A DNA stretch of 64,000 nt from Amblyornis subalaris. Taxonomy: Eukaryota; Chordata; Aves; Passeriformes; Ptilonorhynchidae. The position numbers and the translations under genes are program-made. A model generated the notes under the pieces. It searched no databases. It worked only from the letters and a program-made list of their open reading frames with translations, and had not been told where the DNA came from. Location of the stretch: the NCBI GenBank assembly GCA_018881555.1, contig JACAXG010000028.1, positions 716,006-780,005 on the forward strand, written 5' to 3'. Each line of letters starts with the position of its first letter. The first letter of the stretch is position 1. Shown in pieces: positions 40,001 through 45,345 of this stretch.

Positions 40001-40786
40001 GCCAGGAAGAAGAAAAAATTAGACAAGAACGATGAAATGCTGCTCAGCAGTATGCGAATGACGGTGTCTTTTGTTTGGAAAACTTACATTAACCAGGAAT
40101 TGTCAAGAGTAATTTCGATACAGAGAACGCTGATTGTCCAAAGGGCTTTAAAGGGCTGCAGAAATTGTAACTCCCTGATACACTCGATACAAATTGTTGC
40201 TTCTAAACAATTACTGCAATGGGCACTTGCTTTCAATGAAAGGCGGGTAAAAAAAGCTCCAAACCAGCTTCCAATGAAGGGGGGCAAAAAGAAGTTGAAG
40301 ACAAAGTTCAGTCGCCAAACCCACTTTTTTTCCCCATTCAAATTAGCTATGTGTTCAATTCCTATCACCTTCACATTTCTCTGCCAGATTTCAAAGAAAG
40401 CTGATAGGTTTGTTAAGACATCCTCCCCCATTTCCTTATCATTTTACCTACAACTCCAGGAAACCAAAACTTTTGTATCACAGTCGCATACGAACCCGTG
40501 CTCCGCACGCAGAACAGCTCAGAGGGAGTTGTGAGAGCAGCAGCTACAAAGAACCAGCTCTGAGCCCACCGCAGCCACAGCTCCATCACCGCAGCACCGC
40601 TGCCCCCGAACCCCACGCACCTTCTTTGGTCTGCGCGTTGGTGATCTGCAGGTCGCAGTCGGCCGCCTTCAGCTTCTCCCGGCCCATGATCTGGCGCTTG
40701 AGGTCGCTCAGGGAGATGTGGAGCCCGTCGAAGGTGACCGTGTCATAGTTGAGCTTGGAGGAGAACTTGTAATGCACGCACGACAT
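13155..40786 (-). CDS. RBBP6: RBBP6, complete coding region (17 coding exons, 1776 aa)
   Basis: RBBP6 is a nuclear RING-type E3 ubiquitin ligase that binds Rb and p53. It is also the metazoan relative of yeast Mpe1, which activates the cleavage and polyadenylation machinery. Joining 17 exons gives 5331 nt with every phase consistent. Domains seen in order: DWNN ubiquitin-like fold (about 4-76); CCHC zinc knuckle (C161, C164, H169, C174); RING with C259, C262, C280, C283, C296 and C299; a Q12-P10 tract (336-358); proline-rich region (about 530-610); RS-rich region (about 660-770); long Lys/Glu-rich tail covering the known Rb- and p53-binding regions; and a terminal KKH-repeat basic tail. The start at 40784-40786 has a purine at -3, and the encoded MSCVHYKFSSKLNYDTVTFD matches the family N-terminus as I remember it. 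Human RBBP6 is 1792 aa from memory. One N in exon 17 (14356) leaves one residue undefined. Exons are listed separately. Confidence 0.97.
14740..15438 (-). other. RBBP6 intron 16
   Basis: A 699-bp AT-rich intron separating the two very large coding exons; nothing else is recognised. Confidence 0.8.
15439..17184 (-). CDS. RBBP6: RBBP6 coding exon 16 (RS region and Rb-binding region)
   Basis: The 1746-nt exon has a T-rich acceptor ending TTTTTTTAAG and donor GTACCT. It opens with an RS-rich region (SKSRSGSSRSRSYSRSFSRS and more SR repeats), then YGRSVDFRDPFEKERYREWE, a Lys-rich nuclear-localisation-like stretch KHKKHRKRRKG, and a long charged, low-complexity segment that in human includes the Rb-binding region. 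It ends STLVDYT. Several long open frames on the opposite strand are by-products of this composition. Confidence 0.97.
17185..18607 (-). other. RBBP6 intron 15
   Basis: A 1.4-kb intron with an A-rich run (plus strand, 17201-17224) next to the exon 16 acceptor, providing its pyrimidine tract. No other feature is recognised. Confidence 0.8.
18608..18709 (-). CDS. RBBP6: RBBP6 coding exon 15 (34-aa cassette)
   Basis: The exon is exactly 102 nt and phase 2 at both ends, so skipping removes 34 residues without a frameshift. It encodes KKKSKLDEFTNDFAKELMEY and KKIQKERRRSFS. As I recall, human isoform 2 lacks a 34-residue segment at about 653-686, which fits this exon. Its acceptor (TTATTTTAACAG) has a weak pyrimidine tract, as expected for an alternative exon. 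Confidence 0.94.
18721..18762 (-). repeat. 19-bp direct repeat carrying two AATAAA hexamers upstream of exon 15
   Basis: AGTTTGACCTTTATTACAA (plus strand) occurs at 18721-18739 and again at 18744-18762. On the minus strand each copy contains AATAAA (18730-18735 and 18753-18758), placing two hexamers within about 50 nt before the exon 15 acceptor. Confidence 0.9.
19057..19419 (-). CDS. RBBP6: RBBP6 coding exon 14 (proline-rich)
   Basis: The 363-nt exon has acceptor TTCTTTAAAG and donor GTAAGT. It encodes SNRGRPHSDRAQRTQ, a proline-rich block (VFVPVPPPPLYPPPPHALPL) and SREEFYREQRRLKEE, and is phase 2 at both ends. Confidence 0.95.
19420..20515 (-). other. RBBP6 intron 13
   Basis: A 1.1-kb intron. 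Its half next to exon 14 (19440-19850) is notably GC-richer than its neighbours and contains an exon-like 69-nt segment at 19771-19839, described under findings. The other half is AT-rich. Confidence 0.75.
20516..20561 (-). CDS. RBBP6: RBBP6 coding exon 13 (46 nt)
   Basis: Acceptor TTGCAACAG and donor GTAAGT flank an exon encoding GHPMRAGALRRPGWE. It ends in phase 2, which matches exon 14 directly. Confidence 0.9.
20653..20731 (-). CDS. RBBP6: RBBP6 coding exon 12
   Basis: The 79-nt exon has acceptor AATCCCAAG and donor GTAAGG. It encodes GYQVPVLRQPAIPSLLGPQG followed by QSIPTT. Introns 11 and 12 are only 80 and 91 bp. Confidence 0.9.
20812..20905 (-). CDS. RBBP6: RBBP6 coding exon 11
   Basis: The 94-nt exon has acceptor GTTTTTGTAG and donor GTAAAT. 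It encodes DADAVLPPALMTAAELSKSS and PLSISSLLEEK. The human equivalent, as I recall it, shares the pattern but not every residue. Confidence 0.92.
20906..21752 (-). other. RBBP6 intron 10
   Basis: An 847-bp intron without a recognised element. Confidence 0.8.
21753..22117 (-). CDS. RBBP6: RBBP6 coding exon 10 (with polyQ-polyP tract)
   Basis: The 365-nt exon has acceptor CCAACCTCTAG and donor GTAAGG. It starts AVNNFKNETGYTKRLRK, then I, 12 glutamines, L and 10 prolines, then LMRQTITRNLQPLLRPAMAR. The mammalian protein as I remember it goes from KRLRK almost directly into prolines, so the glutamine run looks like a lineage-specific expansion. Flanking residues are well conserved and in frame, so this is not an assembly frameshift. 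Confidence 0.95.
22025..22066 (-). repeat. CAG trinucleotide repeat in RBBP6 coding sequence
   Basis: Read on the minus strand, the tract is (CAG)4 CAA (CAG)7, encoding 12 glutamines, followed by mixed CCN codons for 10 prolines (about 21995-22024). The single CAA interrupts the otherwise pure CAG run, a common feature of relatively stable alleles. Confidence 0.97.
22560..22663 (-). CDS. RBBP6: RBBP6 coding exon 9 (second half of RING)
   Basis: The 104-nt exon has acceptor TATTCCTAG and donor GTAATG. It encodes CIRTALLESEEHTCPTCHQT, completing the RING with C296 and C299, then DVSPDALIANKFLRQ. The RING recruits E2 enzymes in the ubiquitin ligase activity. Confidence 0.96.
23076..23248 (-). 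CDS. RBBP6: RBBP6 coding exon 8 (first half of RING)
   Basis: The 173-nt exon has acceptor CTACCTCCAG and donor GTAAGT. It holds an acidic SSSSEEDD linker and RING residues C259, C262, C274/C275 and C280 (LLCLICKDIMTDAVVIPCC). The split codon gives C283. Confidence 0.96.
24125..24264 (-). CDS. RBBP6: RBBP6 coding exon 7
   Basis: The 140-nt exon has acceptor TTCTTAACAG and donor GTAAGT. It encodes DKNFESVPRIKKSTGIPRSF and the following MMEVKDPNTKGAML, a strongly conserved stretch between knuckle and RING. Confidence 0.95.
24826..24922 (-). CDS. RBBP6: RBBP6 coding exon 6 (CCHC zinc knuckle)
   Basis: The 97-nt exon has acceptor ACTTGTAG and donor GTAAGA. It encodes a CX2CX4HX4C knuckle, CFRCGKPGHYIKNC, at residues 161-174. 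In the family this module is linked to RNA binding. Confidence 0.96.
25039..25127 (-). CDS. RBBP6: RBBP6 coding exon 5
   Basis: The 89-nt exon has acceptor TTGCACAG and donor GTAAGT. It encodes TANLAEANASEEDKIKAMMT and QSGHEYDPV, the linker between DWNN and the zinc knuckle. Confidence 0.95.
25128..27497 (-). other. RBBP6 intron 4
   Basis: A 2.4-kb AT-rich intron with a short GA run near 26545. No gene or repeat family is recognised. Confidence 0.8.
27498..27542 (-). CDS. RBBP6: RBBP6 coding exon 4 (45 nt)
   Basis: Encodes exactly 15 codons, IDDSSASISLAQLTK, in phase 0 at both ends, between acceptor CTGTTCACAG-type context (gtgaacag) and donor GTATAT. Skipping it would keep the frame. Confidence 0.94.
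31727..31732 (-). terminator. Candidate intronic poly(A) signal for the short RBBP6 isoform
   Basis: AATAAA on the minus strand, about 340 nt downstream of the stop of the exon-3 readthrough frame. It would end a transcript containing only exons 1-3 plus extension. Other hexamers nearby cannot be excluded. Confidence 0.4.
32070..32144 (-). CDS. RBBP6: RBBP6 alternative 3' end: exon-3 readthrough for the short DWNN isoform
   Basis: If exon 3 is not spliced, the frame continues VCKNTISHFFSYTL and stops at TAA 32070-32072, giving a protein of about 125 aa made only of DWNN plus a short tail. The published human isoform 3 (118 aa) has, as I recall it, the tail VCKNTISHFFYTLLLPL, which is nearly the same over its first ten residues. 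Such identity in sequence that is otherwise intronic suggests a real alternative terminal exon. A candidate poly(A) signal (AATAAA on the minus strand) lies at 31727-31732. The readthrough frame is directly seen; its expression is inferred. Confidence 0.7.
   Translation of the reverse strand, partial: VCKNTISHFFSYTLHLILNNAVFY
32145..32181 (-). CDS. RBBP6: RBBP6 coding exon 3 (37 nt)
   Basis: A very short exon between acceptor TTCTTCTAG and donor GTATGT. With the split codon it encodes ISRSEPVSGTSKA and ends exactly at codon 101. From memory, this is where the short DWNN isoform diverges in human. Confidence 0.93.
32182..34762 (-). other. RBBP6 intron 2
   Basis: A 2.6-kb intron with no recognised element and no convincing coding sequence on either strand. 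Confidence 0.8.
34763..34862 (-). CDS. RBBP6: RBBP6 coding exon 2 (residues 56-88, end of DWNN)
   Basis: The exon is 100 nt, between acceptor TTTCCAG and donor GTAAGT. It encodes EYTDDSALIPKNSSVIVRRI and then PIGGVKATSKTYV, completing the ubiquitin-like fold. Confidence 0.96.
34863..40620 (-). other. RBBP6 intron 1
   Basis: A 5.8-kb intron of balanced to AT-rich composition. I see no exon, RNA gene or CR1 in it. It holds an A/T-only stretch near 38880-38930. Confidence 0.8.
40621..40786 (-). CDS. RBBP6: RBBP6 coding exon 1 (residues 1-55)
   Basis: The exon runs from the ATG to donor GTGCGT at 40620. It encodes most of the DWNN domain, including LKRQIMGREKLKAADCDLQI, and ends in phase 1. It sits inside a CpG island. 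Confidence 0.96.
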
Positions 40787-40885
40787 GGCGGGGCGCGGGC
40801 GGCGCCCGCTCCGGCGCGGCGGGGCCGCGGGGGTCGGGCAGGGCCCGGGGGGCTGGGGCGGCGGCGCTGGGGCGGCGGGGGGCGC

Positions 40886-40909
40886 TCAGAGCCCGCGGCG
40901 CTGCGCCAT
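40886..40909 (-). other. Upstream ORF in RBBP6 leader (MAQRRGL)
   Basis: ATG in strong context (G at -3, G at +4) followed by six codons and TGA, ending about 100 nt before the main ATG. It matters only if transcription starts upstream of it. Confidence 0.5.
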
Positions 40910-40948
40910 GGCCGGGCCGCGGCCTCAGGGCTCGGGGCTGGCGAGGCC

Positions 40949-40960
40949 TCAGGGCTCCAT
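40949..40960 (-). other. Minimal upstream ORF (MEP)
   Basis: ATG GAG CCC TGA on the minus strand, 40 bp further upstream of the first upstream ORF. Confidence 0.4.
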
Positions 40961-41040
40961 CGTGGCGAGCCCGCGGCCCCCGCCCCGCAACGACCGCGGC
41001 CCTGAGCGAGCGCGGCGCGCCCGCCCGGCTCCTGCTCTCG

Positions 41041-41291
41041 TCCCCGCTCGACCCCGCTCGGTTCGGGCTCGGCCCCACTCGGTTCGGGCTCGGCCTCGGC
41101 CTCGCTCGCTTCGGGCTCGGCCTCGGCCTCCCTCGCTTCGGGCTCGGGTCGGCCTCGGCCCCGCTCGGCTCTGCCTGGTCCCTCTCGGTTCGGGCTTGGC
41201 CCCCCTAGGCCCGGCGCGACCCCGCTCGGTTCAGGCTCGGTCCCGCTCGGTTCGGCTCGACCCCGCTCGGTTCGGTTCGGCCCCGCGCGGC
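41041..41291. repeat. Degenerate CpG-rich tandem repeat upstream of RBBP6
   Basis: Many variants of the unit CCCCGCTCGGTTCGGGCTCGG (written here as about 16-22 bp of mixed CTCGG, TTCGG and CCCCG blocks) follow one another. On the minus strand this reads as repeated GAGCCGAACC and GAGCGGGGCC. Units vary in length, so it is an old or interrupted array. Confidence 0.85.
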
Positions 41292-41406
41292 CCCGATGGC
41301 GGCTCCCGCGGCCGCCCCTGCCCTCAGCGCTGCGCCGAGGGGTTTCCCGGCCGACACCGCACGGGCCGCGGGAGCATGCGCAGCTGAAGCCGCGTCCACC
41401 ACGCCG

Positions 41407-41412
41407 CACGTG
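41407..41412. promoter_or_regulatory. E-box CACGTG
   Basis: Palindromic CACGTG (USF/MYC/CLOCK-type site) in the RBBP6 CpG island, about 620 bp upstream of the start codon. Confidence 0.5.
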
Positions 41413-41432
41413 ACCCGGCGCTGCGCGTGACA

Positions 41433-41444
41433 TAACGTCACGTG
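41433..41444. promoter_or_regulatory. CRE-like TGACGTTA overlapping a second E-box
   Basis: On the minus strand CACGTGACGTTA joins an E-box (41439-41444) to a CREB/ATF-type site (41433-41440), sharing two bases. The E-box at 41407-41412 is 26 bp away. Recognition by factors is inferred from the motifs only. Confidence 0.5.
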
Positions 41445-41542
41445 GGCGCGGCGGCCCCGCCTCCCCGCCCTCGAGCGCCCCCCAGCGGAGCGAGGCGTTC
41501 CCGCGCGCTCGCCGCTCGTGAACCCGCCGGGGATGGAACGGT

Positions 41543-41566
41543 GGGATTGGGATTGGGATTGGGATT
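41543..41566 (+). repeat. (GGGATT)4 hexamer repeat, G-quadruplex motif
   Basis: Four GGG runs separated by ATT satisfy the canonical G3N3 quadruplex pattern on the plus strand, just beyond the RBBP6 CpG island. It resembles but is not the telomere hexamer TTAGGG. Confidence 0.9.
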
Positions 41567-41997
41567 ATACGGTAAAATAGCCCCCTTCCTCCGGGCTTCC
41601 TACTGCAGCGCTGTCACGGTTAAGCCTCTGCCTCGTTAAAGCTGGGAGCTAGTGTGGCATTCGATCCATTTATTGAAACTTACTAAGAGCAGTCTGTCAC
41701 TTTACAAATATTTATTTTCTAATTCTCAAGTCTTTATATGGAAGACCTTTTGCCCATCAGATGCCGCAGTGCTCTCAAAGAAATCAATCCAAAGACAAGT
41801 TAATTTTTCAAGTAAAAATCACGAAGCCATGGACTAAACTCATCTCATCTAAAATTTTACTCTAAACTTGTGATCCTAAACCCTACCGGTGATCCCACTC
41901 CTGTGTCCAACAGAACCTGCCTGGTTGCTCCCTGGAACATTTCAGCCCAAAGGGTCAGGTGATGATCTCAGCTCAGAGNGCAGGAGCTGTGGCTGCT

Positions 41998-42075
41998 CCT
42001 TTGGACACGGCCCGGCCAGGGGCGCTTTGGACACAGCTGGACAAGGGGTGCTTTGGACATGGCCAGACCAGGGGT
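41998..42075 (+). repeat. 26-bp tandem repeat, three copies
   Basis: Three diverged copies of a unit beginning CTTTGGACA and ending AGGGG, at 41998-42023, 42024-42049 and 42050-42075. Confidence 0.8.
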
Positions 42076-42149
42076 GCTTCCACAAACAGCCAAGCTGTGA
42101 GACAAGAACAGGAACCTGTGGCAGGAGGATGCTGACTTCCCACTGCCAG

Positions 42150-42388
42150 AGGGCAGGGTTAGATGGAATACTGGAGAGAAATCCTTCCCTGTGAGGATGG
42201 GGAGGCCCTGGCACAGATTGCCCAGAGAGGCTGTGGCTGCCCCATCCCTGGAAGTGTCCAAGGCCAGGTTGGACAGGGCTTGGAGCAACCTGGGACAGTG
42301 GAAGGTGTCCCTGCCCATGGCAGGGGGTGCGACTGGATGGGCTTTAAGGTCTCTTCCAACCCAAACCACTCCATGGCTCCATGATGTG
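42150..42388 (+). mobile_element. CR1 LINE 3' fragment
   Basis: Contains GAGGCCCTGGCACAGATTGC, the GCTGTGGCTGCCCCATCC block, GGAGCAACCTGGGACAG, GGAAGGTGTCCCTGCCC and TCTTCCAACCCAAACCA. One of the longer CR1 tails in the window. Confidence 0.95.
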
Positions 42389-43045
42389 TGACCAGCTCCT
42401 GACTCACGGAATGCTTCCATGCCCTGGTCAAACCTGTCTGACCCACAGGAAAGCCCTGATGTGCCTGTTCCAGGCTGTTTCCCCCACGCAACGGAAGTGC
42501 TCATGTCACACCAAGTGTTTTCAGCCGCCCACGTTTATGACTGAAAAAAAAAACCCATGAACTTCCTGATGAGGCAGGGAAATACCCCGTGGCTTTTGGG
42601 GGGTGTTGAGTTTCTCTGAAAGCCATGAAACACCAGAATGGTGTTGAAGATTGGTGCTCTCTGCACACCTGTGGGTGCCAGGGCTATTTTGGGAGCTTTA
42701 AATTAGTTCTGAAACTTTGAACTCTTTCACTTCAAATGCATTCNGCAGTAAATTGTTCTCTAAGTTCTGCAAAACAACCTAAAATGTGTTGGCACCTTTT
42801 TAGGTTATGCTCACACATTAGTTAAAAAAAGACCAATAAAGAGAAACTATTTCCTGTAAAATGGAGTTTCAGTGTTTTACCATGATGGATTTTTGGGAGC
42901 TGTGTAGGAAACTTCATCTCATTTAGTACTTTACTGATTTAGAAGCATCTTTTATCTGTGCCCAGTTCTTCTGCTCAGAGCACATTGGGCTGAACTTTGG
43001 TCTGTGCTGCTTTAATTCTCAAGTACACAAGTGCTTGGATTGTAG

Positions 43046-43285
43046 ACTCATAGAACAACAGGATGGTTTGATGGGGAAGGGACCTTAAAACTCATCCTGT
43101 TCCAACCCCTGCCATGGGCAGGGACACCTTCCACTATCCCAGGTTGCTCCAAGCCCCATCCAACCTGGCGCTGGACACTTCCAGGGATGGGGCAGCCACA
43201 GCTGTTCTGGGCAACCTGTGCCTGGGCCTCACCTGCCTCCCAGGGAGGAATTCCTTCCCAAAATCCCATCTAACCCTACCGTTTG
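43046..43285 (-). mobile_element. CR1 LINE 3' fragment
   Basis: Reverse-oriented CR1 tail with GGGACACCTTCCACTATCCC, GGTTGCTCCAAGCCCC and GATGGGGCAGCCACAGC. Confidence 0.95.
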
Positions 43286-45054
43286 GCAATCTAAGGCTGT
43301 GACATTCAGTTTCAAGCCTCGGGCTGAGGCTGACAGAGAACTGTCTGTGTTGTACAACTGAACAATACAAAAAGAAACAAACAAAACCCCTCAAAGCCAG
43401 GCAGGACCACTCAGGTGTGACACCTTCCCAGCCACACGGGCAGGTCTCTTGGACAAGCAGGCTGGCAAGGTGGGCAGGTGTGGATCAGTACTTCCTTCTC
43501 CAGTTGCTTTGTCAGCAGCAATGACTCTACTTTTATTATTTTGTGACTTCAGCTGTGAGTTCTGTGCAAGAGGAGAGGAACTTGCCTTGCCTCGAGCACT
43601 CAGGGCTTGGGTGATCCGAGAGCCCAGCTCAGCACCTGCCGAGCCTGGCCCCACGGGGCCTGTTCTGCTGGAACATCCACATTGCTCCCTAAGCCCCAGC
43701 CCAGTGTCACCACTCCAGCCCCTGAGGTCGCCCAGCTGCTGTGGGCAGGCACTGGCTAAAGCTAAGCTTCAATTAAGAATGACAGTGGTGGTTTTCCAGA
43801 GTTCCCTCCCGGTTTGCAATCCATGAATGTTTGCCAGCTCCCTGAGGCTCGACAGACTCAGAACTGAGGGGAACTGAAAGAGTTGTGCTGGAATACTGAA
43901 ACAAATCCAGAAACTTGCTTTTAGGTCATATGTAACAAACAAGGAAAGAAAGAAGCAAACCTAGTTTATAATTAGCAAGAGTCCTGGGAGTTGCTCCCCC
44001 CTGGGCTTTGCTTACACTCTCCAGCACACCACAGACCCTGCACACCCAGTGTGGACTGGTGGAAGGTGCTGATCTGATTTTCAGGGGCTCCCAACGCTGG
44101 ACAGCCCCGCTGCAGCTTGAGTTTATTACCCTCTGTACTAAGGAGAAGAAGTTTTACCCTATCAGTGAGTCAGAAAGAAGATGAGAGCTCATTCCCCATC
44201 ATGGAATGAATCAGGAGAGGTATAGCAGGACAAATTCCTCCCTGCGTGAACAGTATAGGAGTTAGTATCAGAATAAAAGTAACTTCTGTGATAATCAGAG
44301 CTAATTTATCTGAGAAGCCATAAAAGCCATCTAGAGAACTCCATCAGTAAGTGTCCCCGACGGAGCCTGTCCCGGGATCAGGGCTGCTCCTGCCTGAAGG
44401 TCCCAGCTCCAGGCACCCCACGGTGAGCCCATCCCACATCCTCTCGGGGCCAACGCCCTCCCTGCGTCGTGATCCCGGGTTAAAGCAAGCTCTCCTGTGC
44501 AGAGGGCTCTCCTTCGCTCCTGTCCCAGGAGGATGCCAGGACGTGAGCCCAGCTCTGGTCTGGCACTGCGGCACACACCCCTGGGCCCCGAGCGCGGCAC
44601 AGACAGGGCTGGGAGCATCCACCCGCATCCCTTCTCCTGCCAGCTCCTTCTGCCCGGAATTGTGGGCACAGAGAGGGATTACGCCGCTGGTGGGGACATC
44701 TCGCCTTCCTCCTGGGAATCCACAGGCTCTGGGAAGATGCCGGCTCGTTATCTCACCGTCACCGGCACTGCCGGGCATCACCTCCCAACCTGATCCCCCT
44801 CCGTGTGACAGCGCCAGGGTGACCTTGCTGCTTAATGAATTTCGAGTCACTAATTATATTGCTCGGAGAAAGAAAAGACAGAATTAACTGGCCATTGCCG
44901 CCTCGGGAGAGAAAGAGCCCCGCGCAATTTGCTTTTTATTTTAGCTTAGGTTTTTTTTTTTCCAAAGAAAGGGAACCCGCCGCCCCCGTCCCCGCCGCCG
45001 CTAGAGGTCATTTGAGCACCGGGATAGGGACGGGCGGCGGTGGCTCCTGCTCTG

Positions 45055-45345
45055 GACNGGGACACCTTCCACCAGATCAGGCTGCTCCAAGCCCCATCCA
45101 ACCTGGCCTTGGACNCTTGCAGGGATGGGGCAGCCACAGCTTCTCTGGGCANCCTGTGCCANGGCCTCCCCACCCTCGCAGGGAAGAGTTTTTTCCTAAT
45201 ATCTGATGTAAACCTACTCTCTGACAGTTCGAAGCCATTCCTCCTTGTCCTGTCACTACATGTTCTTGTAAAAAGTCCCTTTCCTGCCCTCTTGTAACTC
45301 CTTTAGGCACTGGAAGGGGTTCTAAGGTCTCCCCGAAGCCTTCTC
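45055..45345 (-). mobile_element. CR1 LINE 3' fragment with longer 5' part
   Basis: Reverse-oriented CR1. Besides the usual tail it keeps CTAATATCTGATGTAAACCT and GAAGCCATTCCTCCTTG, an upstream part also seen in the copy at 53.4 kb. Several single N bases fall in it. Confidence 0.95.

Larger units (their letters stand above)
40620..41530 (-). promoter_or_regulatory. RBBP6: RBBP6 CpG-island promoter and 5' UTR
   Basis: Very GC- and CpG-rich sequence spans exon 1 and about 750 bp upstream, with no TATA box evident, as is typical of a broadly expressed gene. It contains a degenerate CpG-rich tandem repeat, two E-boxes, a CRE-like site and two short upstream ORFs. The exact transcription start cannot be read from sequence. 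Confidence 0.75.

Noticed and set aside
40708..41433. 200-240-residue frames on both strands over the RBBP6 CpG island
   Set aside because: GC-rich tandem repeat sequence lacks stop codons by composition; the peptides are Arg/Pro/Gly/Ala repeats.
41543..41566. Interstitial telomeric repeat
   Set aside because: The hexamer is GGGATT, not TTAGGG, and only four copies exist.
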